From: Tilletiaria anomala UBC 951
Lineage: Eukaryota; Basidiomycota; Exobasidiomycetes; Georgefischeriales; Tilletiariaceae
DNA length: 64,000 nt
NCBI RefSeq assembly: GCF_000711695.1
Contig: NW_013546943.1
Location: 1 to 64,000 of the forward strand
Direction: 5' to 3'
Shown here: positions 22,129 to 33,607 of the stretch, in pieces
Layout of the letters: the number at the start of each line of letters is the position of its first letter
Numbering within the stretch: the first letter of the stretch is position 1
Program-made: the position numbers and the translations under genes
Notes under the pieces: generated by a model
The model's input: the letters and a program-made list of their open reading frames with translations, nothing else
Told to the model about the DNA's origin: nothing
Database searches by the model: none

Positions 22129-25100
22129 CTATGATACATTGGGAGCATTTGCCTTCAGCGCTGGGTAGCCAAACCATTGAGCTGCCGGGTCGTCCAGCTG
22201 CCATGGGTCTCCGTCTGTAACAAAGTCAATGAGGGGTTGTTGCGGGTCCGAAGGCGCCTCAATTGAAGGAGTCACATCCTTTTCCATACCGGACGCCGCA
22301 CGGATGTCATTATCTGCCCCGTGCTCGCCCGAGATAAGTCCATCCTTTGACACAGCTGTGGCAACAACTTTGCGTTTTGCATCATCTTCGAAGGTCATTT
22401 TGACTTGGTTCACTGCTGTTTGCGGGGCCACGAGGATCGCTACCTGAGAACGAGGCTGCACTTCAATTGCCCCGGAAGCAGGTTGTACAATCTCGGTCCT
22501 CTCTCCTTCTGTCAATGACCGTTCTGATGCTGCAGATGGCGTGGACACGCCAGGCTCGCTGACCACCATCGCGTCGGGTTGTCCCACTGCAGATTGCGTT
22601 GGCCCATCGGAAGGAGAGAAATTTTCTGCAGGAAGGGGGAAGAGGCGTGACTCTAGGGATTCGACCGGCTCACGCTTTGTTCCGAGCGGCGGGGATGCAC
22701 TGAACGATTGTGGTTCAGCTTTTGCACCTGCTGACATGCCTGGAATCGCCATCATGGCCGAGGGCTTCGGCTGCACCTTGATTCCCTTGAGCGGCAACGA
22801 CGGCTTCTGCCCACTTCCGCTTGCCTCTTTCGTCCGCGGTGATTGGTCTGCCTCGACCGTAATTGTTTTAACAGACCGAGAAATGGCAGAAGCCTTGTCA
22901 TTGGACTTTGCGAACTCGACAGCTATCCCAGAAGCTACCGATGTGGTTGCAATAGGGGCAGCCGGGATAAATGCGCGCGCTGGCGGCGAGCCTGTGTGCA
23001 CATCTTGAGAGGTTGATGAGCCAGTTCGTTGGTGAACCGCAGTGACAGGACTGGGTGCTTTCGGGGCTTCCGATGTAGTAGGTGTTACGGTGTTGGAGGC
23101 CCGCTCTGCCCGGTGCTCTCGATATGACTGCTTACTAACGGAGCTCGACCGCGAACTAGATGCGCTGACAGAACGATCAGCATCTCTACCCCCCCTCTCT
23201 TCATCGCGAATGACGGCAGTGCGTGGGTAATGCTGGCTATCGCCTCGGAAGCTCTCGTCAGCCTCGGCTTGTTTATTCCGCTTAGTCGACCCACGCTCGG
23301 GTTTATTGGTGTCGATGCCTATAGCCATGCTGACCGGGTCGGGTGGACTGCTGGCCAGCCAATTGTTGAGTGGCTCCGACGACGTTGAATATGTTTCTGA
23401 GCGACCGGATGACATCATCAAGCCTCGCTCGTGCAAGGTTTGGTTGACAGCGGTGACATTTGCATTTACAGCACTCAACGCATTGTTCTTGCCATCCATT
23501 CTGCGAGACTGAAAGCTGGCCCAGCCTCGCTTCATGGCATCTTTGGCATCTTTCGCCGCCGCTGTTCGGCTCTCCTTGTCCGCAAGGCTTGCTCTTGCTT
23601 TGTTCCAGGATGACAGCAGCGCACCACTGACATTCTGCCCCGCGAGCGCACCCACATTCAGACTTTGCGTGCGCTGCGACAACCTAGCAGCATCGTAGCG
23701 AGCCTGTTGCGCTGGAGTAAGGATGACACTTGGGCCGTTCCACGCAAAGCTGGCAGTGTGACCGTGCTGCGATGGCGCCGAGGCGGGCGATGTCCGCTCC
23801 TGATCTGAGATGTCGCACTTCTTGTTTATCTGACCGTATGACAGCTCGGTTGCCTGTTGCGGACGCGGTGGGATGATCGGTACCAACTCATCTTCCTGCG
23901 GTTCAACCGCAGACGCAACAGCGTCCATCTGGGCAGAAGAGGTCGTCCTTTGAATGTTTGGCACATCGGCCGCAGTAGATGGGTCCCAATCATTAAGAAT
24001 GAGCGACGATTCACGAGAACCTTGCTCGATGGCGCCCTGCGTGCCTTGTGTAAATGTTCGCTGTATTGGCATGGACTTGACAGAAGAAGCTCCTGTATCT
24101 GAGGTATCATGCGCAGCCTCTACCTGCTCGGGAAGAGGTGGCGCATTGGAAGAAGAAGGAAGGTTGCCGGAGTAAGTCCCGCCAGAAAGTTGACTCGCGT
24201 TTTGAGAGGTCTTGCGGCTGGCAGAAACAGAGGCAGACGTGAAGCCAGAGGGAACAGCTAAGCGTGACGAGCTGGCGAACCAGGTCTTTCGCTTGCCGGT
24301 CGAGCCTGGGCCTGTCCCTATCTGGCTGTCTGACCCGATGCTCATCGCTTGCAATTGTTGTGCTCCACTCGCAGCAGCCGCTGCAGCGTCCCTCGAAAGC
24401 AAGGAGTTCAGGCTAGCAGACGCACTCGTAGGCAGTGCGGGAGGACCGGGCGGAATCTGCCTACATTGATGAATACGAGGCGCTAGCTCGTCATCAGCGG
24501 CGGCGGCACTGACGTTGACAGAGGACGAAATTCCGTCCTCTGCCTCCGAAGAAGCTGCACCTTCAGGGACCGGAGGCGCATGCGGCGCCGAGGGTCTTCT
24601 CGATTGGCTCTTGCTGCTGTCGCAGCTCGGAGTTGCAAACATGAAACTTGAGCTAGCAGTCTGATCCGCACGCTTGACCGCGTCTGCCCAGAGGCCGCCG
24701 CGCTGCGTCATGGGTCGGGTGTCAAAGAACGGGACATCATCCATATGCGGTAAGACGAGCGACTCCATCATCTGCGGCAAGAATGGACGTACAGGCTGTC
24801 AGTAAGATCTCGAGCGTGTGTGCGTACACTCCAATTTGCGTCTTGGCCTACCATTTCTCTAATCCGGCTCTCGATGATCCTCGTGACCATGGACCACTGA
24901 ACCTTGCGCTCGCTGACCACCGGTTCAATGGCGAGGTCCATCTTGGGTGGCTGCGTGAAGCCGAACCAGAGCCGGTTGCTCGGCGGCGGCTTGATGTGCA
25001 GGAGCAAGTTTCCTTCGAGGGAGCGCAGTACAACGGCAAGGAGAAGCGAGACGGTATAGGATTTGAAGCGCGAACCGAGAGAAATGGTGAGATTGGTCGA

Positions 25101-26936
25101 GATGGTCAGCCGCAGCGAGCCAGTGTAATGCAGCGTCACCTGCAATTCGATGCGAGAGTCTACAATTCAGCTGTCTGCATGCGCGCAAGCCAAGCAAGCG
25201 CAGCGGCTCACCTCCATGCTAGCCTCTCCTTCGCCCGTCAAACTCTTGAGCATCGGCCTGCTGAACGCAGGCGGCGTCCTGCCGAGATCGACCTCGCGCA
25301 CCCTGACGTCGCTGAGGAAGCTTGGCGTTTTGACGCGGCTGATCTTCTTCATGAGCTTGTTCGTCACGTAGTCCTCCAGCCAGGCGGTCCGGTAGATGCT
25401 GAAGAAGACCCGGCCGAGCATCGCGTTGAGCCAGCGCAGGGGGATCGGGTCGGGGACCGTGTCGAGCGACGCGAGCAGCGCCGACATGTCCATGGTCGAG
25501 AAGAGCGGGCCGACGGGGTCGGTGGTCGCCTGGAAGGGAGCCATGTTGCTCTTGTCGGCGCCTTTCCAAGCGCCTGGAGCACTGTGATCTGGAAGCGGAA
25601 GAAGGGAAGCATGCAGCAGCGCATGGTACCAATCTTCGAGCAGTGTGGCCGACTTGGCAAAGATGAACCACTCGGTAAAATCCAACGCCTTGACGTGCCC
25701 CTTGGTCAACTTCGTCGAAAGCGCTGGTGGAAGTTTTCCAACGATGCGCACAGCATTGCGCTTCATGAACAGTTCGCCATCACGGACGTTCGCAGCGACA
25801 GCCTTCCATTTGGCGACGACAGCCTCGTGCCGCTTCGCCTTTGCCAAAGCAGCCGCTGCAGCCTCTGCCTCCTCGGTCGTAGTAGCCGCCGCTGCAACTG
25901 CTGACGCGTCCGGATCTTGGTCGAGGCTACCGTCGCCACCACTGTCAACCGTTGCAGAGCTTCCGTTCCCCAGTTTCATACTCTCAAAGCCCTCCTCGCT
26001 CGGCTCTCCCTGTACGTCGCCGAGGCCTGCGATGTAGATACTGACACGCTTGCCTCGCACGTCAATGGCAGCTTGCACCTCGTTTGTCGCATTGGGCGAC
26101 GACTCATCCGCCGAGTAGAGATACAGGATGGGTCCTTTGAGGATCGCGTGAAACTGCTCTTTTGCAGCTTGGTTGCGGCCCACACCTGCACGGTCCGGCT
26201 TCCCGTTCTTGGTGTTGCCGTCGCTCTTGAGGGCTTCGAGGCCTCCGGGGAGGTTGTTGGATGGCGCCTGCTGCTCGGCCTCGGGATCTGATCCTGACTG
26301 ACCGTTCATTTGGTTACCACCAGCCTGGTTCTTCCGATAGTCGAGGAGACCACGGTAGACCGCGCTCATGTAGCCGCCTTTGCTCTTGCCTAACGATCCC
26401 GAGTCTCCCGCGGCACCACCAGTGCTAGAGCCACCATCGCCAACATCACTGATACCTTCTGTATGTGTAGAATGTGGCACTGCTTCAGCCGAGCCAGGCG
26501 GGTGAAATTGCTTTCGGACGATGAGCCAGCCGGATCGGAAATTCTTGCTCGATACTGGCGCCGCAGCCGATGCCGAAGTTCCAGGCTTGTCGGTGCGCAA
26601 TGGTAGCAGGCGCTTGGCAGCTGTGGGTATATCGACTCCACCGACAACGGCAGTGTCTGCGCCATAAGCTGTATTTGATTCTTCTGTACCGGCAGCAGAG
26701 GAGGCGTTCGCTGCCGCTGCCACGGCGAGATCGAGGGCTTCGGCCTTGCGCTCGGGTGAGAGGTCGACATCGCCCAGTGGCCCCGGTGCCCCTTCCGCCG
26801 CCTTTGACGCACGCAAAGGCTGCCCATCCTGCTCAACTGGCGGACAGGTCAGGATAAAGTAGAGAAAGCCGGCGACAAGGCAGAGTGGGAGAAAGGTGAT
26901 GCCTCCGAGGACATAGTAGAAGAGTGCGCGGAGCAT
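22129..26936 (-). CDS. NVJ2: NVJ2-like SMP-domain lipid-transfer protein
   Basis: Exons 26936-25212, 25139-24852 and 24771-22129 (all phase 0) encode about 1551 residues. Residues ~4-30 are a single membrane anchor (FYYVLGGITFLPLCLVAGFL). A PH-like region follows, with AILKGPILYLYSAD and LDFTEWFIFAKSATLLEDWY (about 255-470). Residues ~483-675 form an SMP/TULIP lipid-binding domain: PLRWLNAMLGRVFFSIYRT, then VTLHYTGSLRLTIS and GNLLLHIKPPPSNRLWFGF. This order (TM, PH, SMP) is that of yeast Nvj2 and animal TEX2, which carry lipids such as ceramide at ER contact sites with vacuole and Golgi. The last ~880 residues are a Ser/Ala/Pro-rich extension with no visible fold, doubling the length relative to the yeast protein. 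Intron 1 splits the SMP domain and is 72 bp. Confidence 0.88.
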
Positions 26937-27755
26937 CTTTAGTAGGGCTTGACGGCAGGTGACTTTGCCGGACCGTACCGAATGTCGATGGGATTCGTCT
27001 AGATTCCTCTTATGCTCCGGAAACTTTGTCGAACGACCAGGCGTGTTGCGTTACCGAGCCGAACACGTAGCCCTCCTGGCGCTCATGTTCACTCGTAACG
27101 GGTGAGCGATGGTCGTTGCCGCAGCTGTGGGTCCAATAGCGATCTATCGCCAGACGATCGTCTCGACGACAGCTGCAGGATCTTGTTGTTGACGCTGCAC
27201 GCTGCACCGACAAGCAATGTCTGCTTGGGGCACGGGATGGACACGGCATCTTGTCCATCCATCCGTGTATGTGTAGCCAGCCCTCCCTCAAGTAGCGTCG
27301 TCACCATGCGTCTATTTCTCATGCTGCAATGCCACACTGATGCACGCCCGTCCTGTCCACCGACTGGGTGCTGTGTGGAGACGAACAGCCACAGGCACTG
27401 CATCACTCTTCCATCGCTCGCACAAACGCAAACGCCACGCTCAGCCAAGCCATATTCCAATGACCAGGCTATGCCTCCCACCGCCCACTCCGTCGCTCTC
27501 TCGCATTCTTCATGGTGTGACTAGGGTCACTGCCAAAGACACATCCTCAGCCGAGACGAGGACTACATAATGGATCGCCTTGACGCTCCTTTTAATACAA
27601 AAGAACTAGAAAGCACATTGGCTGTGCAAAGTACTACTGTTATGGGCCGCTCCGTCCTGCATTTGGTGGCGCAAACGGTGGAAGAAAGCGAAGGAGTGAT
27701 GGAAGAAGGGCGAGTGATTGCGTCGAGTACGGTTCGAATCTCATCCCCTCTGCTC
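26937..27755. promoter_or_regulatory. Upstream region of NVJ2 and 3' flank of isocitrate lyase
   Basis: No gene is visible in this 819-base gap between two leftward genes. A T-arm-like sequence (GGTTCGAATC near 27730) lacks the rest of a tRNA. Confidence 0.5.
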
Positions 27756-29585
27756 TCAATGCTTGCTGACAAACTGCGACTCCGAGTTATAGCCGCCCAT
27801 GGCTGCAGTGGACGAGACGCCGCCGGTGACCGTCTTGAGGAGCGAGTCGACGTACTCGGCACCGGACCACTTTTGGTGCGTGAGGACGTCGCATCCAATA
27901 TCCCGCTCCTTGCGCTGCACAAGCTCTACGTACGCCTTCATGCCTTCCTTGGCGAACGCCTTGGCGAAGTGATCCGAGATGTATGCGTTCGAATGCAGAC
28001 CGGCAAGCGTGATGAACTGCCAGACGAAGCCGAGCTTGGCCAGGTCCCAGACGTAGCTTTGCATCTTGTCTGTGCTGAGGCCCGCTGCGTCCCAGTTGAA
28101 TGACGGTGAGAGGTTGTACGCGAGCCACTGGCCAGGCACCTTGGCGCGCACGCCATCAGCAAACTCCTTGGCCTGCGTGTAGATCGGGCTCTTAGTCTCC
28201 ATCCAGATCAGGTCGCAGTACGGTGCAAACGCAATCGCACGGTTGATGGCGCACTGCGTGCCGCCCTGGTAGCGGTAGTATCCCTCGCGCGTGCGTGGCG
28301 CGTCCCAGTCCCAGAAGAAGCCGCTCTTCTCGCTGACGCCGTACTTGGCCGCCAGAGCGCGAGCCTTGTGGTTTGCGCTATATTGAGCCTCCTTGATGAA
28401 CTGCTCCGCCTTGCCGCTGTCACCATTCTTGCGGATCGCATCGGCGACGGCATCTGTGAAGAGCTTCAGACCCGCCTGCGCGCTCCAATTATCCTCGATC
28501 TTCTGGAGTGCGTCACCAGTCTTGCCCTCGCGCTCTGCGCGGTTCATCACGTCGACGAGTGGCTCGAGATTGGGGTTGGTGCTGCCCAGAATAAAGGAGT
28601 GGTCGCGCTCGTCAACGTTGGTAGTGATGAGCGTAGCCGCCTCCGAATCGGTACGTGCGACGCAAAGGTTATCGACACCCATGATGTCAAACTGCAGGCG
28701 AATGGCAATCAAGCGGTTGATGTGCTCGCTGATGGGTACAAGCACCTTACCGGCCATATGACCACATTTCTTGGTGCCTGGTGCCTGGTCCTCGATGTGG
28801 ATACCAGCAGCGCCCTTCTCGACAAATAGCTTGGTGAGCTTCATGACAGCAGTCAGACCTCCGTGACCCGTGTCGGCGTCCGCGACAATGGGGCGCAGGT
28901 AATCGATATAAGGAGTTTTAGAGCGCTGATCGGGTGACATGTTGGCTCGTGCTTCGCGCTGCTTGCGGTCGTGGAAGAGCTGTGCCATGAAAAGGTGCTC
29001 GACTTTTTGGGGAACAGTGTTGTATGGGTAGTCTACACCCAGAGGAACAGATTTGAAATGCACTTTTCAGACCTCTTTCAAGCAATGCTTGGCGTGCAGA
29101 CACTCACCAGCCAAATCGGGACCAGGTTCGTTGGTACTGCTCGCAGTAGAGCTCGATTGCCATCCGGAGACGTACACAGTCTCGAGGTGCTTGGCCATCT
29201 GCGTAACCTGCACAGGGTCGAGAGCTCCATAGGTATGAGACGTAGTGCCCTGCGATGCGTGGTTCTCGAGCGTCTTCCAAAGTTTCTTGGCCATTTCACC
29301 TGACGGGTAGGTCAGCTTGAGTGTGCCGCGCTTGGAGACGACCTGCTGTGCAGTGTAGGGGCGCGTGGTGCGAGCAAAGCGTGGCGACTGTCGCAGAGAG
29401 AATGGCATTCATCCAGAGTCAGACATCAAACACGCAGGTAACCATTATTGATACTAGACACGCGCAGGCCTGGACGCTGCACGGTCTGGAGCATCATTGG
29501 CTAGCATGCTTACTTTCCACCACTCCTCGACCTGCATAACCTCCTCGTCGAAAGCATGCTGCTCGACATCGCTGGAGAAACCCAT
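27756..29585 (-). CDS. ICL1: Isocitrate lyase
   Basis: Isocitrate lyase splits isocitrate into succinate and glyoxylate, the first committed step of the glyoxylate cycle for growth on acetate or fatty acids. Exons 29585-29514, 29387-29108 and 29032-27756 encode 542 residues, the normal fungal length. The start [12 protein letters not shown].. and [18 protein letters not shown] match the conserved N-terminus across intron 1. The catalytic signature KKCGHM is at residues 205-210 with Cys207. [19 protein letters not shown] crosses intron 2 and is typical. The last residues are SKH, which resembles a PTS1 peroxisomal signal but has a non-consensus final residue. Methylisocitrate lyase is a paralogous alternative, but the gene reads as the glyoxylate enzyme. 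It lies 4 kb from fumarase on the opposite strand. Confidence 0.95.
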
Positions 29586-30552
29586 GATGGATTGGTGTCG
29601 ATTTGGGGAGCGATGTTTGGTTCCTTGTTGTTTCCAGCTTTGATGCCTGGTGCTCTTGCTGCTGCGCAAACTTGCAGGCGTGCGGTCTCCTCTGTTGTAT
29701 ACAAACTCGCACGAGTCGTGGATGGTGGTTGGCAAGATCAACGGCAAAGAGATGGTGCGGGAGAAGATGTCCGTAGTATATAAACGTAGGGATCGAAGGG
29801 GGAGGATGGATCGGGCCAGCCAGGCAGCCAACCAACGGACGCGACGCCGGTCACCGAGGACTAGAGGGGAAGAGAGATCAACTTGATTCTGCTCACTTCA
29901 ACTGGCGATCGATGACACCCAGCCAGCCGGACAATGCGGGTGAGGCGGGCGAGCGAGCAGCGCCGCGTGTGAAACAAGGCTATTCTACCATTGTCTGAGA
30001 CTATTCCGCACCACCGCGATTCCCGTGCAGAATGCCTCATTCATTTCATTGATTGCGCCATCCGAGTCGCTAAATCCGCGATTGCCTCGTCTCGCTCAGC
30101 CGGCTCAGTCAATGCCGCTAGAGGCTGGCCGCACCTGGACGTACCTACAACGCAAGTGCACACGACGGGCAACAGAAGGGTTCTTCCTGGTTGCGTAGGA
30201 CGCGTACAAGAAACGGCCAAAGGACAAGGCGCTGCGACTAGGCAATTGCCAATTGCTTCGAACAGAACAAGCTGAAGGATGACGATGAAAAAGGTCCATG
30301 AGCTCGAGTCATCATCTAACCTGTGCGGAGCTGCGGCCCTCGGCCACGAATCGCAAAAGTTCGCCCATCGTATGGATCGCAAGATGCTGCCATGTGAGGT
30401 TCGTAGCTGCAAAGGACCATCATTTGTCAAGCAGCCAACCCGCTGAACCCGCAATACACCGCAAGGAGCAAAGAACTGCAATTAAATGTCACTCCTATCA
30501 TACAATGTTGCCATGCGCGACGTCTCCGCTGCACACCTGCGAGCGTCAACGA
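29586..30552. promoter_or_regulatory. Isocitrate lyase upstream region
   Basis: This 967-base gap holds the isocitrate lyase promoter and the 3' flank of NOP7. No coding region with motifs is seen. A TATA-like element lies near the isocitrate lyase end. Confidence 0.5.
29777..29782 (-). promoter_or_regulatory. TATA-box-like element of isocitrate lyase
   Basis: On the minus strand the sequence reads GTTTATATACTAC, about 192-197 bases upstream of the isocitrate lyase ATG. A TATA box fits a strongly regulated carbon-source gene; this is position and sequence only. Confidence 0.35.
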
Positions 30553-32640
30553 TCACTTGCCTTTTCCGGCCTTTCTCGCCTTCTTTTCATCCTTGACGAT
30601 CTTGGCCTTCTTCTCCTCGAGCCGCCTCTTCTCCTCGCCCTTCTTGCCCTGGCTGTAGCTGACCTTGTTGTACAACTTGCGCTGGCGGTTCGACATGAGC
30701 ATACGCGCCATCTCCTTTGCTTCCTTCTCCTCCTGCGCTTCCACATCACCCGTCGATGCTGCTGTCTTGATCGCCGAGGATGTCTTGGAGGACTTGCACG
30801 CAGCTGCTTGCAGCCGTCGAACGCGCTCCACTTCCTCCTCCCCACCAGCCGCTTCAGCTTCGAGCTCGGCGGACTCGAGAAGCATGCCGTCCTTTGGATC
30901 TTGCAGTAGCGCAGCGAGTGCCGGTCGAGCGGCATCCTGTGCCACGTCCGCAACATCGGCACTTTGTTCTTCGTTATCTCCCTCTTCGTCAGAGCTATTT
31001 TCAACTGCACTGTCGTTTGCCGATGCATCCTTCGACCCGCTGACTTGCGCAGCTTCGGGCACATACCCACCTTTCCTCCTGACCGCTTCTTCATCGACGA
31101 ATGGACTCAGATGCGGTGGCAGCGTCTTGCCTGGCGCATACGGCTCGGTCGGCAGGAGCTTGCGTGCGTTTGCGCTGTCGATCAGCCACTGGGGCTGCAC
31201 ATACACCCTCTTGGAGCCCGGGTGCCGCGAGCCGTCGTACATGGATTTGCCCTCTGCACCGACGGGAACGGGCCGGTCGACGAAGTGGTGCGTAATGCGC
31301 GGGTCGTCCTCGGAGAGTGCAAAGCCGGTACCCGCGACGAGGTCCCAGCCGATGCGCTCGGACGACGCGCCAAAGCATCGCAAGACAAACTCAAGCAGCG
31401 CCCGTGGGCACTCGCGCGAGATAAAAAAGTAGTACGGAGCAAAGATGTTGAAAGAGGAGGAGGTTGAGGAAGAAGACGATTCAAGCTCGGCAAGTGTCAT
31501 CAGGGGTGCTGACGACGCGTCCTCTGCTGTTGAGACCTTGCTCGATGATGCTTGCTGGAATTTGTCCGAGTCTGCTGCGTTCCCACTCGCTGTCCCATCC
31601 ACTGTCGCCGCCGCGTTATCCACCATCTCATTGTCCTCCTGCACTCCCGCACCACCGCTCCGCGTGATAGCCTTAATCTGCTTCTTGACGTCCTTTGCCG
31701 AAACTTTTCTCCCGTTTACCGCGGCAGTTGCGGCTTCAGTCTGCTTCTGCTCCTGCATCTCCGCCTCGCTGCTTTCGGCGGCCGTCTCGTTCCTGCCTGC
31801 CAGCACGTCCGCGCTCTTCTCGCTTAGCGTGATGGCCCCGACACCCGCGCCGGCATCGTCCTTCTCCACGTCCAGGTGCGGCGGGTAGACAAGATTATCG
31901 TCAGTGTAGAGCTTGTACATCACGAATCCGATGAGCGTCTGGTAGAGTTCGAGGAAGGTGAGCATGATCCTGAAGTCGACATCGTCGGGGATGTGCTGCG
32001 TGAAGAGGTACGGTACGAGCCAAGTGATCTGCTGGCCACGGATCTCGGCTTGGAAATAGACTCCCTTGATGCTAAGGAAGATCTTGCGCAGAGAGCGCGT
32101 GCGCATAAGGTAGACTTGCCACTGCGCGCAAAGCGTGGCACAATTGGCGATGACTTTGTGATTGACGAGGCTCTTGCCGCGGTCGCCGTTGTTAACGGGC
32201 AAGTGAGCGAAGAGGTTGAGCAAGCAGAGTGCATCGTCGACGTCTCGCAGCGAGTCTGTAAATGTCGGGTAGCGCTGTTTGATGATGTGGTCCAGTCGCA
32301 CGACTGGTTGATGGTTCTCCTGCAAGCTCTTGGCGAGCGACCACTCCTGCTTGCCGATCGCTTTGCTCAGCTTTTTCGCGAATGCCTTGTGCTGGCGCAG
32401 GGTCTGGAGTACAGGCTCGTGCTGGAGGAATTGAATGTCTTTTGCATAGTAGAACGAAGCTGGAGCATTGTTCCCTTTGTTGGCCCGCTTCACGTGGCGT
32501 GGCTGCCGGGGGAAGATGCCCTTAAGGATGCAGAGACGTCGAAAGTCGGAGAGAGAGAGCTGCAGCTTTTTGACGGCTTGCGTGCGAGTGATGTAGTTCT
32601 TCGCCGCACCGGACGTGCCCTTCTTCTTGATTTTCGCCAT
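30553..32640 (-). CDS. NOP7: Pescadillo homologue NOP7 (60S ribosome biogenesis)
   Basis: A single exon encodes 695 residues. The N-terminus MAKIKKKGTSGAAKNYITRT and QAVKKLQLSLSDFRRLC are nearly invariant in pescadillo proteins, and the Pescadillo domain extends to about residue 260 (VDFRIMLTFLELYQTLIGFV). A low-complexity linker follows, then a BRCT domain at ~396-515 (FNIFAPYYFFISREC, then a Trp-containing RVYVQPQWLIDSANA). The tail is acidic, then Lys/Glu-rich (GKKGEEKRRLEEKKAKIVKD), a nucleolar-type basic end. NOP7 acts with Erb1 and Ytm1 (PeBoW complex) in processing the 5.8S/25S rRNA precursor. The frame is open upstream of this ATG, but family alignment places the start here. Confidence 0.95.
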   Translation of the reverse strand: MAKIKKKGTSGAAKNYITRTQAVKKLQLSLSDFRRLCILKGIFPRQPRHVKRANKGNNAPASFYYAKDIQFLQHEPVLQTLRQHKAFAKKLSKAIGKQEWSLAKSLQENHQPVVRLDHIIKQRYPTFTDSLRDVDDALCLLNLFAHLPVNNGDRGKSLVNHKVIANCATLCAQWQVYLMRTRSLRKIFLSIKGVYFQAEIRGQQITWLVPYLFTQHIPDDVDFRIMLTFLELYQTLIGFVMYKLYTDDNLVYPPHLDVEKDDAGAGVGAITLSEKSADVLAGRNETAAESSEAEMQEQKQTEAATAAVNGRKVSAKDVKKQIKAITRSGGAGVQEDNEMVDNAAATVDGTASGNAADSDKFQQASSSKVSTAEDASSAPLMTLAELESSSSSTSSSFNIFAPYYFFISRECPRALLEFVLRCFGASSERIGWDLVAGTGFALSEDDPRITHHFVDRPVPVGAEGKSMYDGSRHPGSKRVYVQPQWLIDSANARKLLPTEPYAPGKTLPPHLSPFVDEEAVRRKGGYVPEAAQVSGSKDASANDSAVENSSDEEGDNEEQSADVADVAQDAARPALAALLQDPKDGMLLESAELEAEAAGGEEEVERVRRLQAAACKSSKTSSAIKTAASTGDVEAQEEKEAKEMARMLMSNRQRKLYNKVSYSQGKKGEEKRRLEEKKAKIVKDEKKARKAGKGK

Positions 32641-33487
32641 CGTTGCGCTGTATTCCAGGAATCTGCTTGCGTACAATCGAAAGGGTTGGAATACCTGGTG
32701 AGCAGATATCAAGGGCAAAGCGCACACAGTACACAAAGCCGTAATGGGAGGGGTTGATGGCGACAAGATGGAGCAGCAGGCTGCACGGCTGATGGAAAAA
32801 TTCTAGGTGAGCAATTGATACGAGTTCCGAGTTCCGGTAAGACTTCTCGGTCGGGATGAGGCATGCAGTTAGGTTTAGGGTTGCTAAACACCTCTCCGCG
32901 TCGGCACCCGTTTGGCCCCGGCGGCGAGTGCCTGCCGGTGCTTTCCGAAAATCTGAGGGCGAAATTCGCCGCCAATAGCTGTGGGTTATGGGCGAATAGA
33001 GAATGGAGTATGCAACACTTGTCCGAAACTTCTGGACGATACACATCTTGTCATGCTACAACTCGCATCGCTATCCGTTGCATCAAGTATATTCCGAGAG
33101 CCCTCGCCGTTCCCTGTGCTGTGCAGATTTGTTGCTCTTCATATTTCCAAAATGATGCGTTGGCCGCTCGTCGCTCAAGTGAGTACGATTTGATAGATTT
33201 ACGTAGGGCAGCAGTGGAGATGACTCCTCGGATATGGAGGAGAGGGCCGTGGGAGAGGAGCGCGCAACAAAGCGGCTGGCTGCGCCAACTCCAGCCTACT
33301 CCACAAACACCCCAGAGGCATGTTTATCTCTTCCCATTACAAGCATCTTACGGATAGGAGTACATGCACCTTACTCCGTACAAGACCTACCCACCAGATT
33401 TCTACGAGTTTTCCCCGCGATCGCACGCAGCACCATCCCCATTGGGAACCGGATTGGCCAGCTTCGACCGTTTGCAGGGGCTGACCC
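32641..33487. promoter_or_regulatory. Divergent region between NOP7 and fumarase
   Basis: Head-to-head upstream region. A telobox-like motif lies at 32869-32882. Several short ATG-initiated frames (for example from 33220 and 33234) precede the fumarase gene; none can be joined with confidence to the fumarase frame. Confidence 0.5.
32869..32882. promoter_or_regulatory. Telobox-like motif in NOP7 upstream region
   Basis: The plus strand reads TTAGGTTTAGGGTT, about 230 bases upstream of the NOP7 start. Teloboxes bound by Tbf1/Myb-type factors are known in promoters of ribosome-biogenesis genes in several fungi and plants. Use here is inference. Confidence 0.3.
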
Positions 33488-33607
33488 ATCTTGTCCCCGC
33501 ATCCTCATCGACTTTACCAGGCGCCTACCGTATCGCGCGTCTCAGCTGCTCCCTTCGCAGCAAGACGCATCGCCGTTCCCTCTCGTGCACTCTCTGTCTC
33601 CGCAACC
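33488..33607 (+). other. In-frame mitochondrial presequence-like segment without AUG
   Basis: These 40 codons are in frame with the fumarase AUG at 33608 and follow an in-frame TGA at 33482. The encoded peptide has Arg at positions 9, 18, 26, 27 and 33, no Asp or Glu, many Ala/Ser/Val, and contains PFAARRIAVPSRALSVSAT: a classical matrix-targeting composition. No ATG occurs in the frame; a TTG is at 33491. It must be translated from a non-AUG codon or from an unrecognised upstream exon (possible acceptor TTTACCAG ending at 33520). Confidence 0.55.

Noticed and set aside
27724-27750. T-arm-like GGTTCGAATC suggesting a tRNA
   Set aside because: The flanks do not pair as a T-stem and no A box or acceptor stem is present.
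32869-32882. Telomere-like TTAGGTTTAGGG as an interstitial telomere
   Set aside because: Only about two units; better explained as a promoter telobox or chance.
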